DNA of 64,000 bases from Tenuifilum sp. 4138str (GTDB lineage Bacteria; Bacteroidota; Bacteroidia; Bacteroidales; Tenuifilaceae): contig NZ_JBGCUE010000015.1 of the NCBI RefSeq assembly GCF_041102575.1, positions 1 through 64,000 of the forward strand, given 5' to 3'. The notes below the pieces were generated by a model. The model searched no databases and had not been told where the DNA came from. It saw only the letters and a program-made list of their open reading frames with translations. Positions 1 through 8,602 of the stretch are shown here, in pieces. A program made the position numbers and the translations under genes. Positions within the stretch are counted from its first letter, which is position 1. The number at the start of each line of letters is the position of its first letter.

Positions 1-23
1 TGCTATTTAAATGCAATTAAAAT

Positions 24-67
24 TATTTTTGCACAATTTGATTTATATTTTTTGCACAATTTGATTT
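24..67 (+). repeat. 19-bp direct repeat in upstream region, with a possible -7 element
   Basis: The 19-mer TTTTTGCACAATTTGATTT occurs twice, at 26-44 and 49-67, a 23-bp period. The first copy is preceded so that TATTTTTG (24-31) matches the Bacteroidota -7 consensus TAnnTTTG. The second copy has one extra T. It lies about 40-80 bp before the first reading frame, so a tandem promoter or operator is possible. Function is inferred only. Confidence 0.4.
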
Positions 68-103
68 GACGATTATAGTGGGAGGCTAAAATCAAAAATA
101 AAG

Positions 104-630
104 ATGAAAAACCAATTTTTTTCCATTTTTCATATAAAAATTACATTTTCTGTTACTATGTTATTGTTTCCGATCCTAATGCCTGTTGCGATTTCATCAA
201 CTTCAATATATACAGCATTGTTATTGATTACATAAAAAATCATGGGGAATTGAACGAAGGTGTACTTGAACCATTAAATCACTATTTGAACGATGATCCA
301 ATTGTTAAATCGTTAGGTAAAAACCCTATCAGGCTATATCCTTTTGTACTCTATAAAAAACAGATATTGACACTTTGTCCCGAGAATATGGCATTTCGAC
401 AATTTGGTTCATTTATTGTAAGCAGCACTTTACATTGGTCGAACCTCCGACCCGGCGATATTGTGTACTTATTTGGAACATCGAATGATAAATCGGCCAT
501 GATTGAATTACGTAAAGTGGTAAAAAGCATTGACTTGATGGAGTTTTCAGAGCAAAAGGATTTAGCCCTCAATTTTATTCAATCCCTTGAGCTTAAGGAT
601 GATGCTTTTATAGTTGCATTTAAGGTTTGA
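104..630 (+). pseudogene. Degenerate SpoIIE/PP2C-like phosphatase domain, apparent frameshift
   Basis: The uninterrupted frame runs from 79 to 630 but has no ATG; the first usual start in it is TTG at 250. An ATG at 104 lies in the neighbouring frame, and one extra T in the T7 run at 116-122 would join it to the main frame (start MKNQFFFHFSYKN). The joined protein has the layout of a SpoIIE-type PP2C domain: a hydrophobic strand ending in IVSDP where active enzymes have VADCTGHG, then RPGDIVYLF where they have GDxxYLFTDG, and a C-terminal LKDDAFIVAFKV like the usual DDIxxVxI ending. Several metal-site residues are replaced, so phosphatase activity is unlikely. The family assignment comes from motif comparison by eye. 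It may be a remnant, a pseudo-phosphatase, or an intact gene with a sequencing error. Confidence 0.45.
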
Positions 631-680
631 TGGTGTTAGTTTTTTTGTATTTTTACCCCAAACAAAATGAATACAAAATC

Positions 681-1388
681 ATGGTTCGACTATTACTCAT
701 AAGCAACTCAACCAATGCAGGAGAGGCTTACCTAGAGCACCCCAAGAAGGAGATTGAAAAATTTTTAGGTAACATTAAAAGGGTTCTTTTTATTCCTTGG
801 GCAGCTGTTACATTCAGCTACGATGAGTATGAACAAAAGGTTCAGGAACGATTCAGCGAATTTGGGGTTGAGGTTGACTCAATACATCACCATAGGAATG
901 CAAAGTTAGCGGTTCAGGAGGCTGAGGCAATAGTTGTGGGCGGAGGCAATACTTTTAAGCTGCTAAAAACTATTCAGCAGACCGATATTATTGAAGCAGT
1001 AAGAAATAAAGTACTAAGCGGAACGCCATACATTGGCTGGAGTGCAGGAGCAAATGTGGCCTGTCCTACCATTTGCACTACTAACGATATGCCAATTACT
1101 GAACCCGACAGTTTCAGCGCTTTCAGTTTGGTTAGGTTTCAAATAAATCCCCACTACTTGGATGCAAACCCCGAGGGACATGCTGGCGAAACCCGTGAGC
1201 AAAGAATTATGGAGTTCATTGAAATGGACCCTCACGTTTACGTTGTTGGACTCCGCGAAGGAACCATGATAAAGTTGGAAGATGTGCAGTTTAGCCTGAT
1301 TGGCCCTAAGCCTGCACGGATATTTAAGAAAGGGCAACCCCCGCGTGAGGTTTACCCAGGCGATGATTTAGATTTTCTTTTTGAGTAA
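681..1388 (+). CDS. pepE: Peptidase E (alpha-aspartyl dipeptidase, family S51)
   Basis: Cytoplasmic serine peptidase that hydrolyses dipeptides with N-terminal aspartate. The protein (236 aa from ATG 681) follows E. coli PepE closely: LLLISNST start, GGGNTFKLL, the nucleophile elbow GWSAGAN (Ser121), TNDMPI, INPHY and PEGHAGETREQR. The frame is open to 627, but the extra 18 residues are low-complexity and lie outside the family's N-terminus, so 681 is the better start. It ends just before a bidirectional terminator shared with the convergent upxY-like gene. It is one of four S51-fold proteins in the window, the others lying at 28-38 kb. As an Asp-X dipeptidase it could help use aspartyl dipeptides, though nothing here shows co-regulation with that locus. 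Confidence 0.95.
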   Translation: MVRLLLISNSTNAGEAYLEHPKKEIEKFLGNIKRVLFIPWAAVTFSYDEYEQKVQERFSEFGVEVDSIHHHRNAKLAVQEAEAIVVGGGNTFKLLKTIQQTDIIEAVRNKVLSGTPYIGWSAGANVACPTICTTNDMPITEPDSFSAFSLVRFQINPHYLDANPEGHAGETREQRIMEFIEMDPHVYVVGLREGTMIKLEDVQFSLIGPKPARIFKKGQPPREVYPGDDLDFLFE

Positions 1389-1403
1389 AATTACTTTGAT
1401 AAC

Positions 1404-1427
1404 AAAACAGGGCTTATGCCCTGTTTT
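1404..1427. terminator. Bidirectional intrinsic terminator between pepE and upxY-like gene
   Basis: The stem AAAACAGGGC (1404-1413) pairs with GCCCTGTTTT (1418-1427) around a TTAT loop, with T-rich sequence on both strands. It lies between the convergent stop codons of pepE and the NusG-like gene. Confidence 0.85.
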
Positions 1428-1940
1428 TTATTTTTTTACCACCACATACTCGGTAGGTAAAGTAACCATGAGCGAGTGGCTGATATGATCGATTCGGATA
1501 ACCACCTTCTTTTTGCCTGCATGTTCAACCATTTCACCCTCAATTCCTTGAAGCGAGCCAAATCGGACCTCAACTCTTGTGCCCGGCTCAATTTGTCCAT
1601 CCACTGCTTCAAGTTCAATATCCTGGACAAGCAGCTGCTTAATCTGATCAATTTGCCTGTCGGGGATAGATACTGCTTTGCCTTCGAATGTTATGTAACG
1701 GACTACCCCTTGGGTATTTAGTACATCATAATATCTTTTCGGGTCAATATAGACAAATATATATGAACGGAAAAGGGGCTCATCTACCAATTTTTTTCTA
1801 TCGCTCCACTGTTTTAGCTTTTTCTGCAAAGGGAGGAAAGTTTCAATCCCCTTTTCTACCAGGCGGGCGTAAACCTTTTTCTCGTTTCTCGGCTTAGTAT
1901 AAACGGCATACCAACGCTCTAAATCCTTACTTTCCTTCAT
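1428..1940 (-). CDS. UpxY-type NusG-like transcription antiterminator
   Basis: Specialised NusG paralogue (170 aa). The N-terminal NGN domain shows WYAVYTKPRNEKKV (about residues 10-23), and a C-terminal KOW-like segment has PGTRVEVRFGSLQGIEGEM. In Bacteroides such UpxY proteins are the first gene of capsular or exopolysaccharide operons and let RNA polymerase read through that operon. Here no polysaccharide operon follows: transcription meets a terminator within about 25 bp and then the convergent pepE. It is therefore an orphan, acting in trans or left over from a lost locus. A consensus -7 element TACCTTTG (1961-1968, minus strand) lies about 20 bp upstream, so it probably has its own promoter and a very short leader. 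It is not the housekeeping nusG, which normally sits next to ribosomal protein genes. Confidence 0.85.
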   Translation of the reverse strand: MKESKDLERWYAVYTKPRNEKKVYARLVEKGIETFLPLQKKLKQWSDRKKLVDEPLFRSYIFVYIDPKRYYDVLNTQGVVRYITFEGKAVSIPDRQIDQIKQLLVQDIELEAVDGQIEPGTRVEVRFGSLQGIEGEMVEHAGKKKVVIRIDHISHSLMVTLPTEYVVVKK

Positions 1941-1960
1941 CTGGTTTTACTTTTATTTTG

Positions 1961-1968
1961 CAAAGGTA
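1961..1968 (-). promoter_or_regulatory. Bacteroidota -7 promoter element for the upxY-like gene
   Basis: Read on the minus strand the sequence is TACCTTTG followed by C, an exact TAnnTTTG match, 20 bp before the ATG. No clear -33 TTTG is visible at the usual spacing. Confidence 0.5.
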
Positions 1969-2114
1969 ATTGATTTATGGCTTTATTATTGAGCTAAATA
2001 TCGTTTGGTCAACACAAGCCAATGTGATATAAATTGAGAATTTAAAAAAGTTTTTGTAGTAGATTTATGAGAATAGACTATTTTTGGTATCAAATCAAAC
2101 TTAAACCAAATTTT

Positions 2115-2642
2115 ATGAAACGTCTCATTTCATTCTACGCTGTGGTTGCTTTTTTGATTTATGTTTTAACCATTTTGCTTGTAAAACTTATTATTAAAGG
2201 ATACCAAGAGTTTAGCGAGTCCTTTTCTGGTTTATTAATCGAGTCAGCTATGGCAGGGTTTATTTTTGTCTTTCTCTTTTTTGGAGCACTATGGTTAAAC
2301 CTAAGTAATACTTTAGGTTATTTAGAGTCCGACTCATTTGAAGAGCCTACTTATGGTCATAAATTAAACCTACAGGTAGAAACCCCAATTAGAGAGTTTA
2401 GTAAGTTAAAAGAGCGATTTACAAGCAGCTATTCCTACGTTAGGGCATCGGAAAATAGGGCAGCTATTAAATTTCATAACGGATTAACATGGAAAAATTG
2501 GGGAGTAGGAGGAATTGCATTTTTTAATGCCGAAAATGGAAACGTCCGAATAGTTTTAGTTCCATTCATAGGATACTCCAATAATGCCACCAAGAAATTA
2601 GAAAAAGAAATGAAACGGGTTAAAGAGTTGCTTATGGGTTAA
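2115..2642 (+). CDS. Small membrane protein of unknown function
   Basis: I do not recognise a family. The frame is open from ATG 2067, but ATG 2115 (MKRLISFYAVV) gives a cleaner membrane-protein start. Two hydrophobic segments are visible, AVVAFLIYVLTILLVKLII and AMAGFIFVFLFFGALWL, followed by a soluble tail of about 100 residues that contains FHNGLTWKNWGVGGIAFF and ends in a basic helix. It lies 34 bp before the metallophosphoesterase on the same strand, so the two may be co-transcribed. Confidence 0.6.
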   Translation: MKRLISFYAVVAFLIYVLTILLVKLIIKGYQEFSESFSGLLIESAMAGFIFVFLFFGALWLNLSNTLGYLESDSFEEPTYGHKLNLQVETPIREFSKLKERFTSSYSYVRASENRAAIKFHNGLTWKNWGVGGIAFFNAENGNVRIVLVPFIGYSNNATKKLEKEMKRVKELLMG

Positions 2643-2676
2643 TTTTTATGATTAACTTAGCATAAATTTAGTTTAG

Positions 2677-3432
2677 GTGATTCTTCTTGTAATTTCTGAT
2701 TTGCATATCGATACAGGTAAAAAGCTTGGCACCTTTGGGTGGAAGGCTAAAGCTTTTATGTCAACACTTGATAAGGTAATTGAGCATTATGGCGTTGATC
2801 AGGTAATACTAAATGGCGATATATTTGACCTCTACAAGTATTCCTACAATGAGATTGCCGAAGTAAATGCTAAGATTATTGATTATTTTAACCAAAAAGG
2901 TTTTATACAACTCCGCGGCAACCACGACATTTGGGTCCCTCATACACATGACCATTTCTATATTAAGAATTCTGAGGGGAAAACCATACATATTGAACAC
3001 GGGCATAAAGCCGATTTTTTGAATGGCACACGTATTGGCCGATTTATTAGCGTCACCATGTACTTGTTTTTAAAGTGGCTTGTTCGTTTCCGTTGGGTTG
3101 AACGCAAATTTTACAGCGCGGTTGATTACTTTGATGATGTTAACAGAATACCCCGGAAGTACAATACTATCAAGTACCTGATGTATGCCCTTAAGCTGCT
3201 TAAAAAGTACGATATGGTTATACTTGGGCATACCCATAAGCTAGAATCGCATAAGGTTTACTACTTGAATAGTAAAAAAATATATTTAAACTGTGGCACC
3301 TGCTCACTCGGAAGATTTCAAGCAGTTGTGGTAGATACCGAAAGTTTTGATTTTGAGACAATAAAAATCCCTCGAAAATCGGAATTTGATGTGTCGCAAT
3401 TGCCTATTTTTAAAAAGAAAAAAGGTAATTAA
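2677..3432 (+). CDS. Calcineurin-like metallophosphoesterase (LpxH/UDP-diacylglucosamine hydrolase-like)
   Basis: Starts at GTG 2677 and is 251 aa. The metal-binding motifs of the family are all present and in order: SDLHID (Asp8, His10), NGDIFD, RGNHD, the histidines of HGHKAD, and GHTH near residue 190. This arrangement is typical of UDP-2,3-diacylglucosamine hydrolases (LpxH type) of lipid A synthesis and their uncharacterised relatives. The central insert rich in aromatic and basic residues (MYLFLKWLVRFRWVERKFY) could contact the membrane, as the lid does in LpxH. The exact substrate cannot be assigned from sequence alone. Confidence 0.8.
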   Translation: MILLVISDLHIDTGKKLGTFGWKAKAFMSTLDKVIEHYGVDQVILNGDIFDLYKYSYNEIAEVNAKIIDYFNQKGFIQLRGNHDIWVPHTHDHFYIKNSEGKTIHIEHGHKADFLNGTRIGRFISVTMYLFLKWLVRFRWVERKFYSAVDYFDDVNRIPRKYNTIKYLMYALKLLKKYDMVILGHTHKLESHKVYYLNSKKIYLNCGTCSLGRFQAVVVDTESFDFETIKIPRKSEFDVSQLPIFKKKKGN

Positions 3433-3596
3433 TAGCTATATGAAGCTAGCAGCCAACCTTTTTTAACACTTCTTCATTACTATGGTAGTTTATAAAGTCC
3501 TACTTTCGGGGAAGGAATTTTATTGTTATTGATTTTTGTTTAAACTATTTCCAAAAATAAACGTCATACCGTAGGTTCTTAAACAACTTTTTAAGT

Positions 3597-4937
3597 ATGA
3601 AAAAATCTATTCTTCCCATTTTAATTTTGTTAACCATAACCTCGGTGGTTTTCTCTCAAGAACTGTGGACACTTGAGCGCTGCATTGAGTATGCACTATC
3701 CAATAATATTCAGGTTAAGCAGCAGGAGCTGAACGTAAGGGTAAATGAGGTAAACCTTTTACAGTCCAAAATGGACGCTTTACCAACAATTAATATCAAC
3801 GGTAATCATTCCTACAGTTTTGGCTTGGTAACAAATTACCTTACCAATACCAAGGAAGCTTTGAATACTCAGGCAACCAGTTTTTCAGTTAGTACGAGCT
3901 TACCCATCTATAATGGTTTTCAGCTTACAAACACCCGGAAGCAGAACCATTTTGACCTAAAGGCATCCGTTGCCGATGTTGAAAAGGTTAAGAATAACAT
4001 TGCACTAACAATTGCATCGCTTTACCTTCAAATCCTTTATCAGCAAGAGCTGGTTGAGATTGCTAAAAGACAGGTTGAACTTTCCACAATGCAGCTGGAA
4101 AGGACAAAGGTTTTGGTTTCAGCTGGCAGTTTACCCGAAGGAAACCTCTATGAGGTAGAAGCCCTTGTGGCTTCAGATGAGTTTCAGCTTGTTAATGCTC
4201 AAAACCAGTTAAACCTGTCCTACCTAAATCTAACCCAACTACTTGAGCTAAAATCAACAGAAGGATTTCAGATTGCAAAACCATTAATACCTCTAGTAGA
4301 TAGCATAAAGCTGGTATCAGAAACACCCAGTCAGATTTTTAGTGTTGCTGAGGGAATAATGCCTCAAGTACAGAGCGCAAGGTATAAGTTACAAAGTTCA
4401 GAGCTTGGCCTTAAGATAGCCAAAGGCGGTTTACAACCCCGATTATCGTTAGGGGCAAATTACAATTCTGGTGCACAGTACAGGATACAGGATGGTTACA
4501 CATTTGATGGCGATCCCTTTATAACCCAGATTAAAAATAATGCGAGCAAATCGGTAGGCTTAAGCTTAAGCATACCCATATTCAATGGTTTAAGCGCTCG
4601 TAACAGGGTAACCACCGCTAAAATTGGCCTTATGAATGCACAGCTTGCGCTGGAGAGCGAGCGTAATGCATTATACAAGGACATCCAACAGGCCTATGCC
4701 GATGCTATTGCAGCAGAAAAAAAAATGCAGGCGTCTTTAAAAAGCAAGGCAGCATCGGAGGAATCGTTCAGGTACACACAGAACCGCTTCAACCTTGGAC
4801 TGGTAACAGCTCTTGACTTTACTTCGGCCAAAAACAAGTTAGCTCAAGCCGAAACCGATTTACTACAGGCAAAGTATGAGCTGATTTTCAAAACCAAAAT
4901 ACTGGAATTTTACAAGGGATTGCCGCTTAAGCTATAG
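3597..4937 (+). CDS. TolC-family outer-membrane efflux channel protein
   Basis: 446 aa with an N-terminal signal peptide (SILPILILLTITSVVFSQ). WTLERCIEYALSNN is the typical start of the first OEP repeat, and a second repeat begins near residue 245 (MPQVQSARYKLQSSELGLKIAKG). The long alpha-helical tracts rich in Gln, Ala and Leu are those of TolC-like trimers. It forms the outer-membrane part of a tripartite export system; the membrane-fusion protein follows 90 bp downstream on the same strand, so the pair probably forms an operon. The matching inner-membrane pump is not in this window. Confidence 0.93.
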   Translation: MKKSILPILILLTITSVVFSQELWTLERCIEYALSNNIQVKQQELNVRVNEVNLLQSKMDALPTININGNHSYSFGLVTNYLTNTKEALNTQATSFSVSTSLPIYNGFQLTNTRKQNHFDLKASVADVEKVKNNIALTIASLYLQILYQQELVEIAKRQVELSTMQLERTKVLVSAGSLPEGNLYEVEALVASDEFQLVNAQNQLNLSYLNLTQLLELKSTEGFQIAKPLIPLVDSIKLVSETPSQIFSVAEGIMPQVQSARYKLQSSELGLKIAKGGLQPRLSLGANYNSGAQYRIQDGYTFDGDPFITQIKNNASKSVGLSLSIPIFNGLSARNRVTTAKIGLMNAQLALESERNALYKDIQQAYADAIAAEKKMQASLKSKAASEESFRYTQNRFNLGLVTALDFTSAKNKLAQAETDLLQAKYELIFKTKILEFYKGLPLKL

Positions 4938-5026
4938 CCAGTGTTTTGGCAAAATATTGAAAACGAATCCCTTGCCAAACAAAGAGAATGTCAAACTGAA
5001 GTAAATAAACCATAAATACTTAAATA

Positions 5027-6331
5027 ATGAAAAAAGGACTTATCAAATACTTACTGGGAGCAGTAGTCATCTTGATAGTATTTGCAGTTGTTGCTAAGAA
5101 AAAGGGTTGGATCGGTAAACCATTAACCATACCCGTTTATGTTGAGAAACCTGAGTACAGAACTATTACTGAAGCTATTACAGCCAACGGTAAAATTCAA
5201 CCTGAGGTTGAAGTAAAAATCAGCTCTGAGGTTTCCGGCGAAATTATTGAATTACCAGTAAAAGAAGGGAATTGGGTTGAAAAGGGTACCCTGCTTTGCC
5301 GTATCAAACCCGACACATATATCTCGTTAAAGGAAAGAGCAATTGCTGCCGTTAACTCTGCAAACGCAAGGTTAATTCAAGCCAAGGCCCAACTTGCCCA
5401 GTCGGAGTTGTCGTTCAATAGAAGCAAACAGCTCTACGAACAGAAAGCAATATCGGAGTCGGAGTTTGAAACTGCACGAACCAGCTACGAAGTTGCACAG
5501 GCTGAACTAAAAGCGGCTAGCTACAGCGTTGAAAGCGCTCAGGCATCGCTGCGCGAAGCCGAGGAAAACCTTCGCAAAACAGCCATATACGCACCAATAT
5601 CGGGAACAGTATCAAAGCTTAACGTGGAGCTTGGCGAACGTGTGGTTGGTACCATACAAATGGCTGGTACGGAAATTATGCGAATTGCCAACCTTAACCG
5701 TATGGAGGCAAGGGTTAACGTCAACGAGAACGACATTGTAAAGGTTAAGATTGCCGATACTGCTTTAATAGAGGTAGATGCATACTTGGGTCGCAAGTTT
5801 AAAGGAGTAGTAACTCAAATAGCCAATACTGCTAACGTTCAAGGAATTACAACCGATCAGGTTACCAATTTTGAGGTGCGAATATTTATTCTTGAAAAAT
5901 CATATAAGGACCTTCTCACCAATTCACAAACCAGTCCCTTCCGACCCGGAATGTCAACTACCGTTGAAATTCTTACCAACACCAAGGAAAACGTACTAAC
6001 CATTCCGATACTTGCGGTAACAACCCGAATTGACACTGTAAAGAAAACAGGAACTTTGGAAAAGGGCGAAAATAGCAACCAACCTGTTGAGCCCAAGCCT
6101 AATAAGGTTGATAAGCCTAAGGAAATAGTATTTATAGCCAAAGGCGATACAGCTCGAATAGTTGAAGTAAAGACAGGCATTCAGGATAACCAGTATATTG
6201 AGATTGTTGAAGGACTAAAGGGCGACGAGGAGGTAATTACTGCGCCCTATAGCGCAATATCGCGTAAGCTTAAGGACAAGTCGTTAATCAGAAAAGTTAA
6301 AAACAAAGACGACCTTTTTAAAACCGAGTAG
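5027..6331 (+). CDS. Periplasmic adaptor of an efflux system (MacA/HlyD/RND MFP family)
   Basis: 434 aa. A single N-terminal membrane anchor (LLGAVVILIVFAVVAKKKG) is followed by a lipoyl-like half (EVSGEIIELPVKEGNWVEKG), an alpha-hairpin rich in Ala, Gln and Glu (about residues 105-185), the second lipoyl half (TAIYAPISGTVSKLNVELGERV) and beta-barrel and membrane-proximal domains. A charged insert near residues 335-365 (KKTGTLEKGENSNQ) is unusual and probably a flexible loop. MacA-type adaptors are normally followed by a MacB ABC transporter; here tsaB follows after 14 bp, so the pump partner must be encoded elsewhere. It pairs with the TolC-like gene upstream. Confidence 0.92.
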   Translation: MKKGLIKYLLGAVVILIVFAVVAKKKGWIGKPLTIPVYVEKPEYRTITEAITANGKIQPEVEVKISSEVSGEIIELPVKEGNWVEKGTLLCRIKPDTYISLKERAIAAVNSANARLIQAKAQLAQSELSFNRSKQLYEQKAISESEFETARTSYEVAQAELKAASYSVESAQASLREAEENLRKTAIYAPISGTVSKLNVELGERVVGTIQMAGTEIMRIANLNRMEARVNVNENDIVKVKIADTALIEVDAYLGRKFKGVVTQIANTANVQGITTDQVTNFEVRIFILEKSYKDLLTNSQTSPFRPGMSTTVEILTNTKENVLTIPILAVTTRIDTVKKTGTLEKGENSNQPVEPKPNKVDKPKEIVFIAKGDTARIVEVKTGIQDNQYIEIVEGLKGDEEVITAPYSAISRKLKDKSLIRKVKNKDDLFKTE

Positions 6332-6345
6332 CCTGTTTTTATAGA

Positions 6346-7050
6346 ATGGCCAAAATACTTTGCATTGAAACTGGAACATCAGCTTGTTCAGTTGCAATAG
6401 GCGATGAAACTGGAGTACTTGGGGTCAAAGAGCTTTTTGACCCCAAGGCTCATTCAACCATGCTGCCACGCCTTATCAGCGATGTGTTAACCGCTGCTAG
6501 CTTAACGCCAAGCCAAATTGATGCTGTTGCTGTAAGTAAAGGCCCAGGATCGTATACCGGTTTACGGATTGGTGTTTCAATGGCAAAAGGAATTTGCTAT
6601 ACATCGGGTATCCCGCTTATTGGGGTTTGTAGCTTACAGGCAATGGCTGTAGGTATTACTCTTTCCAATTACAATTTACCTGCTGATGCACTACTTTGCC
6701 CAATGATTGATGCACGTCGCATGGAAGTTTACTGTGCGCTCTATAATTCCCAAGGCGAGCCCGTTTCCGATGTTAGAGCAGTAATTGTTGATGAGAACTC
6801 TTTTGCAGAATTCTTACAAAACCAAAAAATAGTTTTCTTTGGAAATGGCTCATCCAAGTGTAAGGATGTAATTAAAAGTAAAAATGCTATTTTTATCGAT
6901 GGTTTTGTGCCTTCGGCACGTTTTATGCTGCCTATAGCATTAAATGCATACAAAAATGAAGAATTTGAGGATACTGCATATTTTGAACCCTTCTACCTTA
7001 AGGATTTTGTGGCAACAACCCCTAAGAATAAGATTATTCCCAATCCTTAA
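6346..7050 (+). CDS. tsaB: tRNA threonylcarbamoyladenosine biosynthesis protein TsaB
   Basis: 234 aa, ASKHA-fold partner of TsaD and TsaE in forming t6A37 in ANN-decoding tRNAs. The characteristic parts are present: ILCIETGTSACSVAIGD at the start, HSTMLPRLI, and VSKGPGSYTGLRIGVSMAKG (residues about 64-83), followed by IDARRMEVYCALYN. The C-terminus overlaps the next reading frame. The start lies 14 bp after the adaptor gene, so it may be transcribed with the efflux genes, although it is a housekeeping function. Confidence 0.95.
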   Translation: MAKILCIETGTSACSVAIGDETGVLGVKELFDPKAHSTMLPRLISDVLTAASLTPSQIDAVAVSKGPGSYTGLRIGVSMAKGICYTSGIPLIGVCSLQAMAVGITLSNYNLPADALLCPMIDARRMEVYCALYNSQGEPVSDVRAVIVDENSFAEFLQNQKIVFFGNGSSKCKDVIKSKNAIFIDGFVPSARFMLPIALNAYKNEEFEDTAYFEPFYLKDFVATTPKNKIIPNP

Positions 7051-7825
7051 TGGTTTTGTGTTTGCATTCACTTCAATTTTAAATATAAATGCACACGCCC
7101 AGAATGGGAAAAAAGCATTTATAGGAGGAGAACGGTTAAAGTATCAGATTTACTATGGATTTATTAATGGAGGCGAGGCAACTTTACAGGTAAATGAACA
7201 AGTTTTCAATGGTAAGCCTGCTTACCATCTATATTTAAACGGGCGGACAGTTGGAATAGCAAACACGCTTTACAATGTAAACGATACCTACGAGAGTTAT
7301 ACCGATCCAGCCACACATTGGCCATACTTTTCCATCCGAAACATTCATGAGGGCCGTTACAGGCATTACAGCACACAAACCTGGGATCACTGGAGCCGCC
7401 CCGATTCGTCAATTGTTATAAGTTCAAAAACCGGCAAGGTGGTTGTGTCTAAAGGGTGCCAAGATATTCTTTCATCGGTATACTACCTTAGAAACAAGAT
7501 GTTGACCATTCCACCACTAAAGCAAGACCAAACCATAATGGTTGATACCTATTTCACCGATGAAAAATACCCGCTTACCGTCCGTTTTAAAGGATATGAA
7601 ACCATAAAAACAAAATTTGGCCCGGTAAAGTGCATGAAGTTCATGCCTGTTGTTATAACCGGTAGGGTTTTTAAAACCAAGGACGATATGACCATATGGT
7701 TTTCCAACGACTCAAACTTTATCCCAATCAGGATAAAGTTCGATATATTTGTAGGTTCAGTTTACTGCGATTTAATAGAGTACAAAAACTTGGCAAACGA
7801 ATTTACTGCACTGGAAAGAAAGTAA
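6944..7825 (+). CDS. DUF3108 domain protein, probably exported
   Basis: The body after about residue 50 is a DUF3108-type beta-rich domain: GERLKYQIYYGFINGGEATL, then YESYTDPATHWPYFSIRNIHEG and a C-terminal FSNDSNFIPIRIKFDIFVGS. The start is uncertain. The frame overlaps the end of tsaB by about 107 bp from ATG 6944; ATG 6956 and TTG 7007 are alternatives. TTG 7007 would give a short basic segment followed by FPILNGFVFAFTSILNINAHAQ, a convincing signal peptide with cleavage after AHA. The protein is probably periplasmic or on the outer membrane. Its molecular role is unknown. Confidence 0.8.
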   Translation: MHTKMKNLRILHILNPSTLRILWQQPLRIRLFPILNGFVFAFTSILNINAHAQNGKKAFIGGERLKYQIYYGFINGGEATLQVNEQVFNGKPAYHLYLNGRTVGIANTLYNVNDTYESYTDPATHWPYFSIRNIHEGRYRHYSTQTWDHWSRPDSSIVISSKTGKVVVSKGCQDILSSVYYLRNKMLTIPPLKQDQTIMVDTYFTDEKYPLTVRFKGYETIKTKFGPVKCMKFMPVVITGRVFKTKDDMTIWFSNDSNFIPIRIKFDIFVGSVYCDLIEYKNLANEFTALERK

Positions 7826-7901
7826 CCCCCAGTTGTTTAAGGCCTGCACATCAAATAACTACCGAGTAAACAGGTAGTTTTTAATATTATTTCAATTTTA
7901 C

Positions 7902-7909
7902 TATATTTG
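7902..7909 (+). promoter_or_regulatory. Bacteroidota -7 promoter element for efp
   Basis: TATATTTG followed by C matches TAnnTTTG exactly and lies 25 bp before the efp ATG, in an AT-rich stretch between the DUF3108 gene and efp. Confidence 0.55.
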
Positions 7910-7933
7910 CAACCCATTGTAAAATAGAATTAT

Positions 7934-8500
7934 ATGGCAACTACAGCGGATTTTAAGAACGGAATGTTCATTTTATTCAACGGAAAAATTTACACCATTG
8001 TTCAATTTCAACACGTAAAACCCGGCAAAGGAGGGGCATTTGTACGCACAAAGCTTAAGAGTGTTGAGAACGGAAAAGTAATTGAGAACACCTTTAATGC
8101 AGGAGTAAAAATTGATGTTGTAAGGGTGGAACGCAGGCCTTATCAATTCCTATATAAGGATGATTTGGGTTATCATTTCATGCATCAGGAAACCTTTGAG
8201 CAAATATCGCTGGATGAGTACAAGATTGAGAACCCCGATTTACTCAAAGAGGGACAGTATGTTGAAATGATGGTTGAGGCCGATAATGAGAATATTCTTA
8301 CCTGCGAGTTGCCACCATTTGTAGAAATGGAGGTAACCTATACTGAGCCAGGACTAAAAGGCGATACCGCATCGTCAACAGCGCTTAAACCTGCAACTGT
8401 TGAAACCGGTGCAGTGATTAACGTTCCACTTTTTATTAACATTGGCGACAAAATTAAAATTGATACCCGTACAAGGGAATACTCGGAAAGGGTTAAGTAA
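7934..8500 (+). CDS. efp: Elongation factor P
   Basis: 188 aa, the usual length. EF-P binds between the P and E sites of the ribosome and relieves stalling at polyproline. The three-domain layout is seen: a KOW-like N-terminal domain with the tip loop VKPGKGGAF (Lys32 at the position that is modified in many bacteria), a central OB domain, and a C-terminal domain with [27 protein letters not shown], the family signature. The tip residue is Lys, not Arg, which fits lysine-type modification, but no epmA or epmB is nearby. Own promoter and terminator suggest a single-gene unit. Confidence 0.98.
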   Translation: MATTADFKNGMFILFNGKIYTIVQFQHVKPGKGGAFVRTKLKSVENGKVIENTFNAGVKIDVVRVERRPYQFLYKDDLGYHFMHQETFEQISLDEYKIENPDLLKEGQYVEMMVEADNENILTCELPPFVEMEVTYTEPGLKGDTASSTALKPATVETGAVINVPLFINIGDKIKIDTRTREYSERVK

Positions 8501-8546
8501 TTTCAAAATTAATTAGGCTGATATTGTTTTATTAGTAATTTTGTAG

Positions 8547-8580
8547 TAACTTATTCCTCTTTTGGAATAAGTTATTTTTT
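8547..8580 (+). terminator. Intrinsic terminator after efp
   Basis: TAACTTATTCC (8547-8557) pairs with GGAATAAGTTA (8564-8574), loop TCTTTT, followed by a run of T. Confidence 0.85.
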
Positions 8581-8602
8581 TAGGTTAAATCTGTTTTATT
8601 TT

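Noticed and set aside
104-234. Separate small exported peptide from ATG 104 (MKNQFFSIFHIKITFSV)
   Set aside because: It could mimic a signal peptide, but the other frame continues as a PP2C-like fold into the main gene, so a frameshift is the better explanation.
2067-2114. Upstream start (ATG 2067) for the small membrane protein
   Set aside because: The extra 16 residues precede a good membrane-protein start at ATG 2115, and hydrophobic segments begin right after it; still possible.
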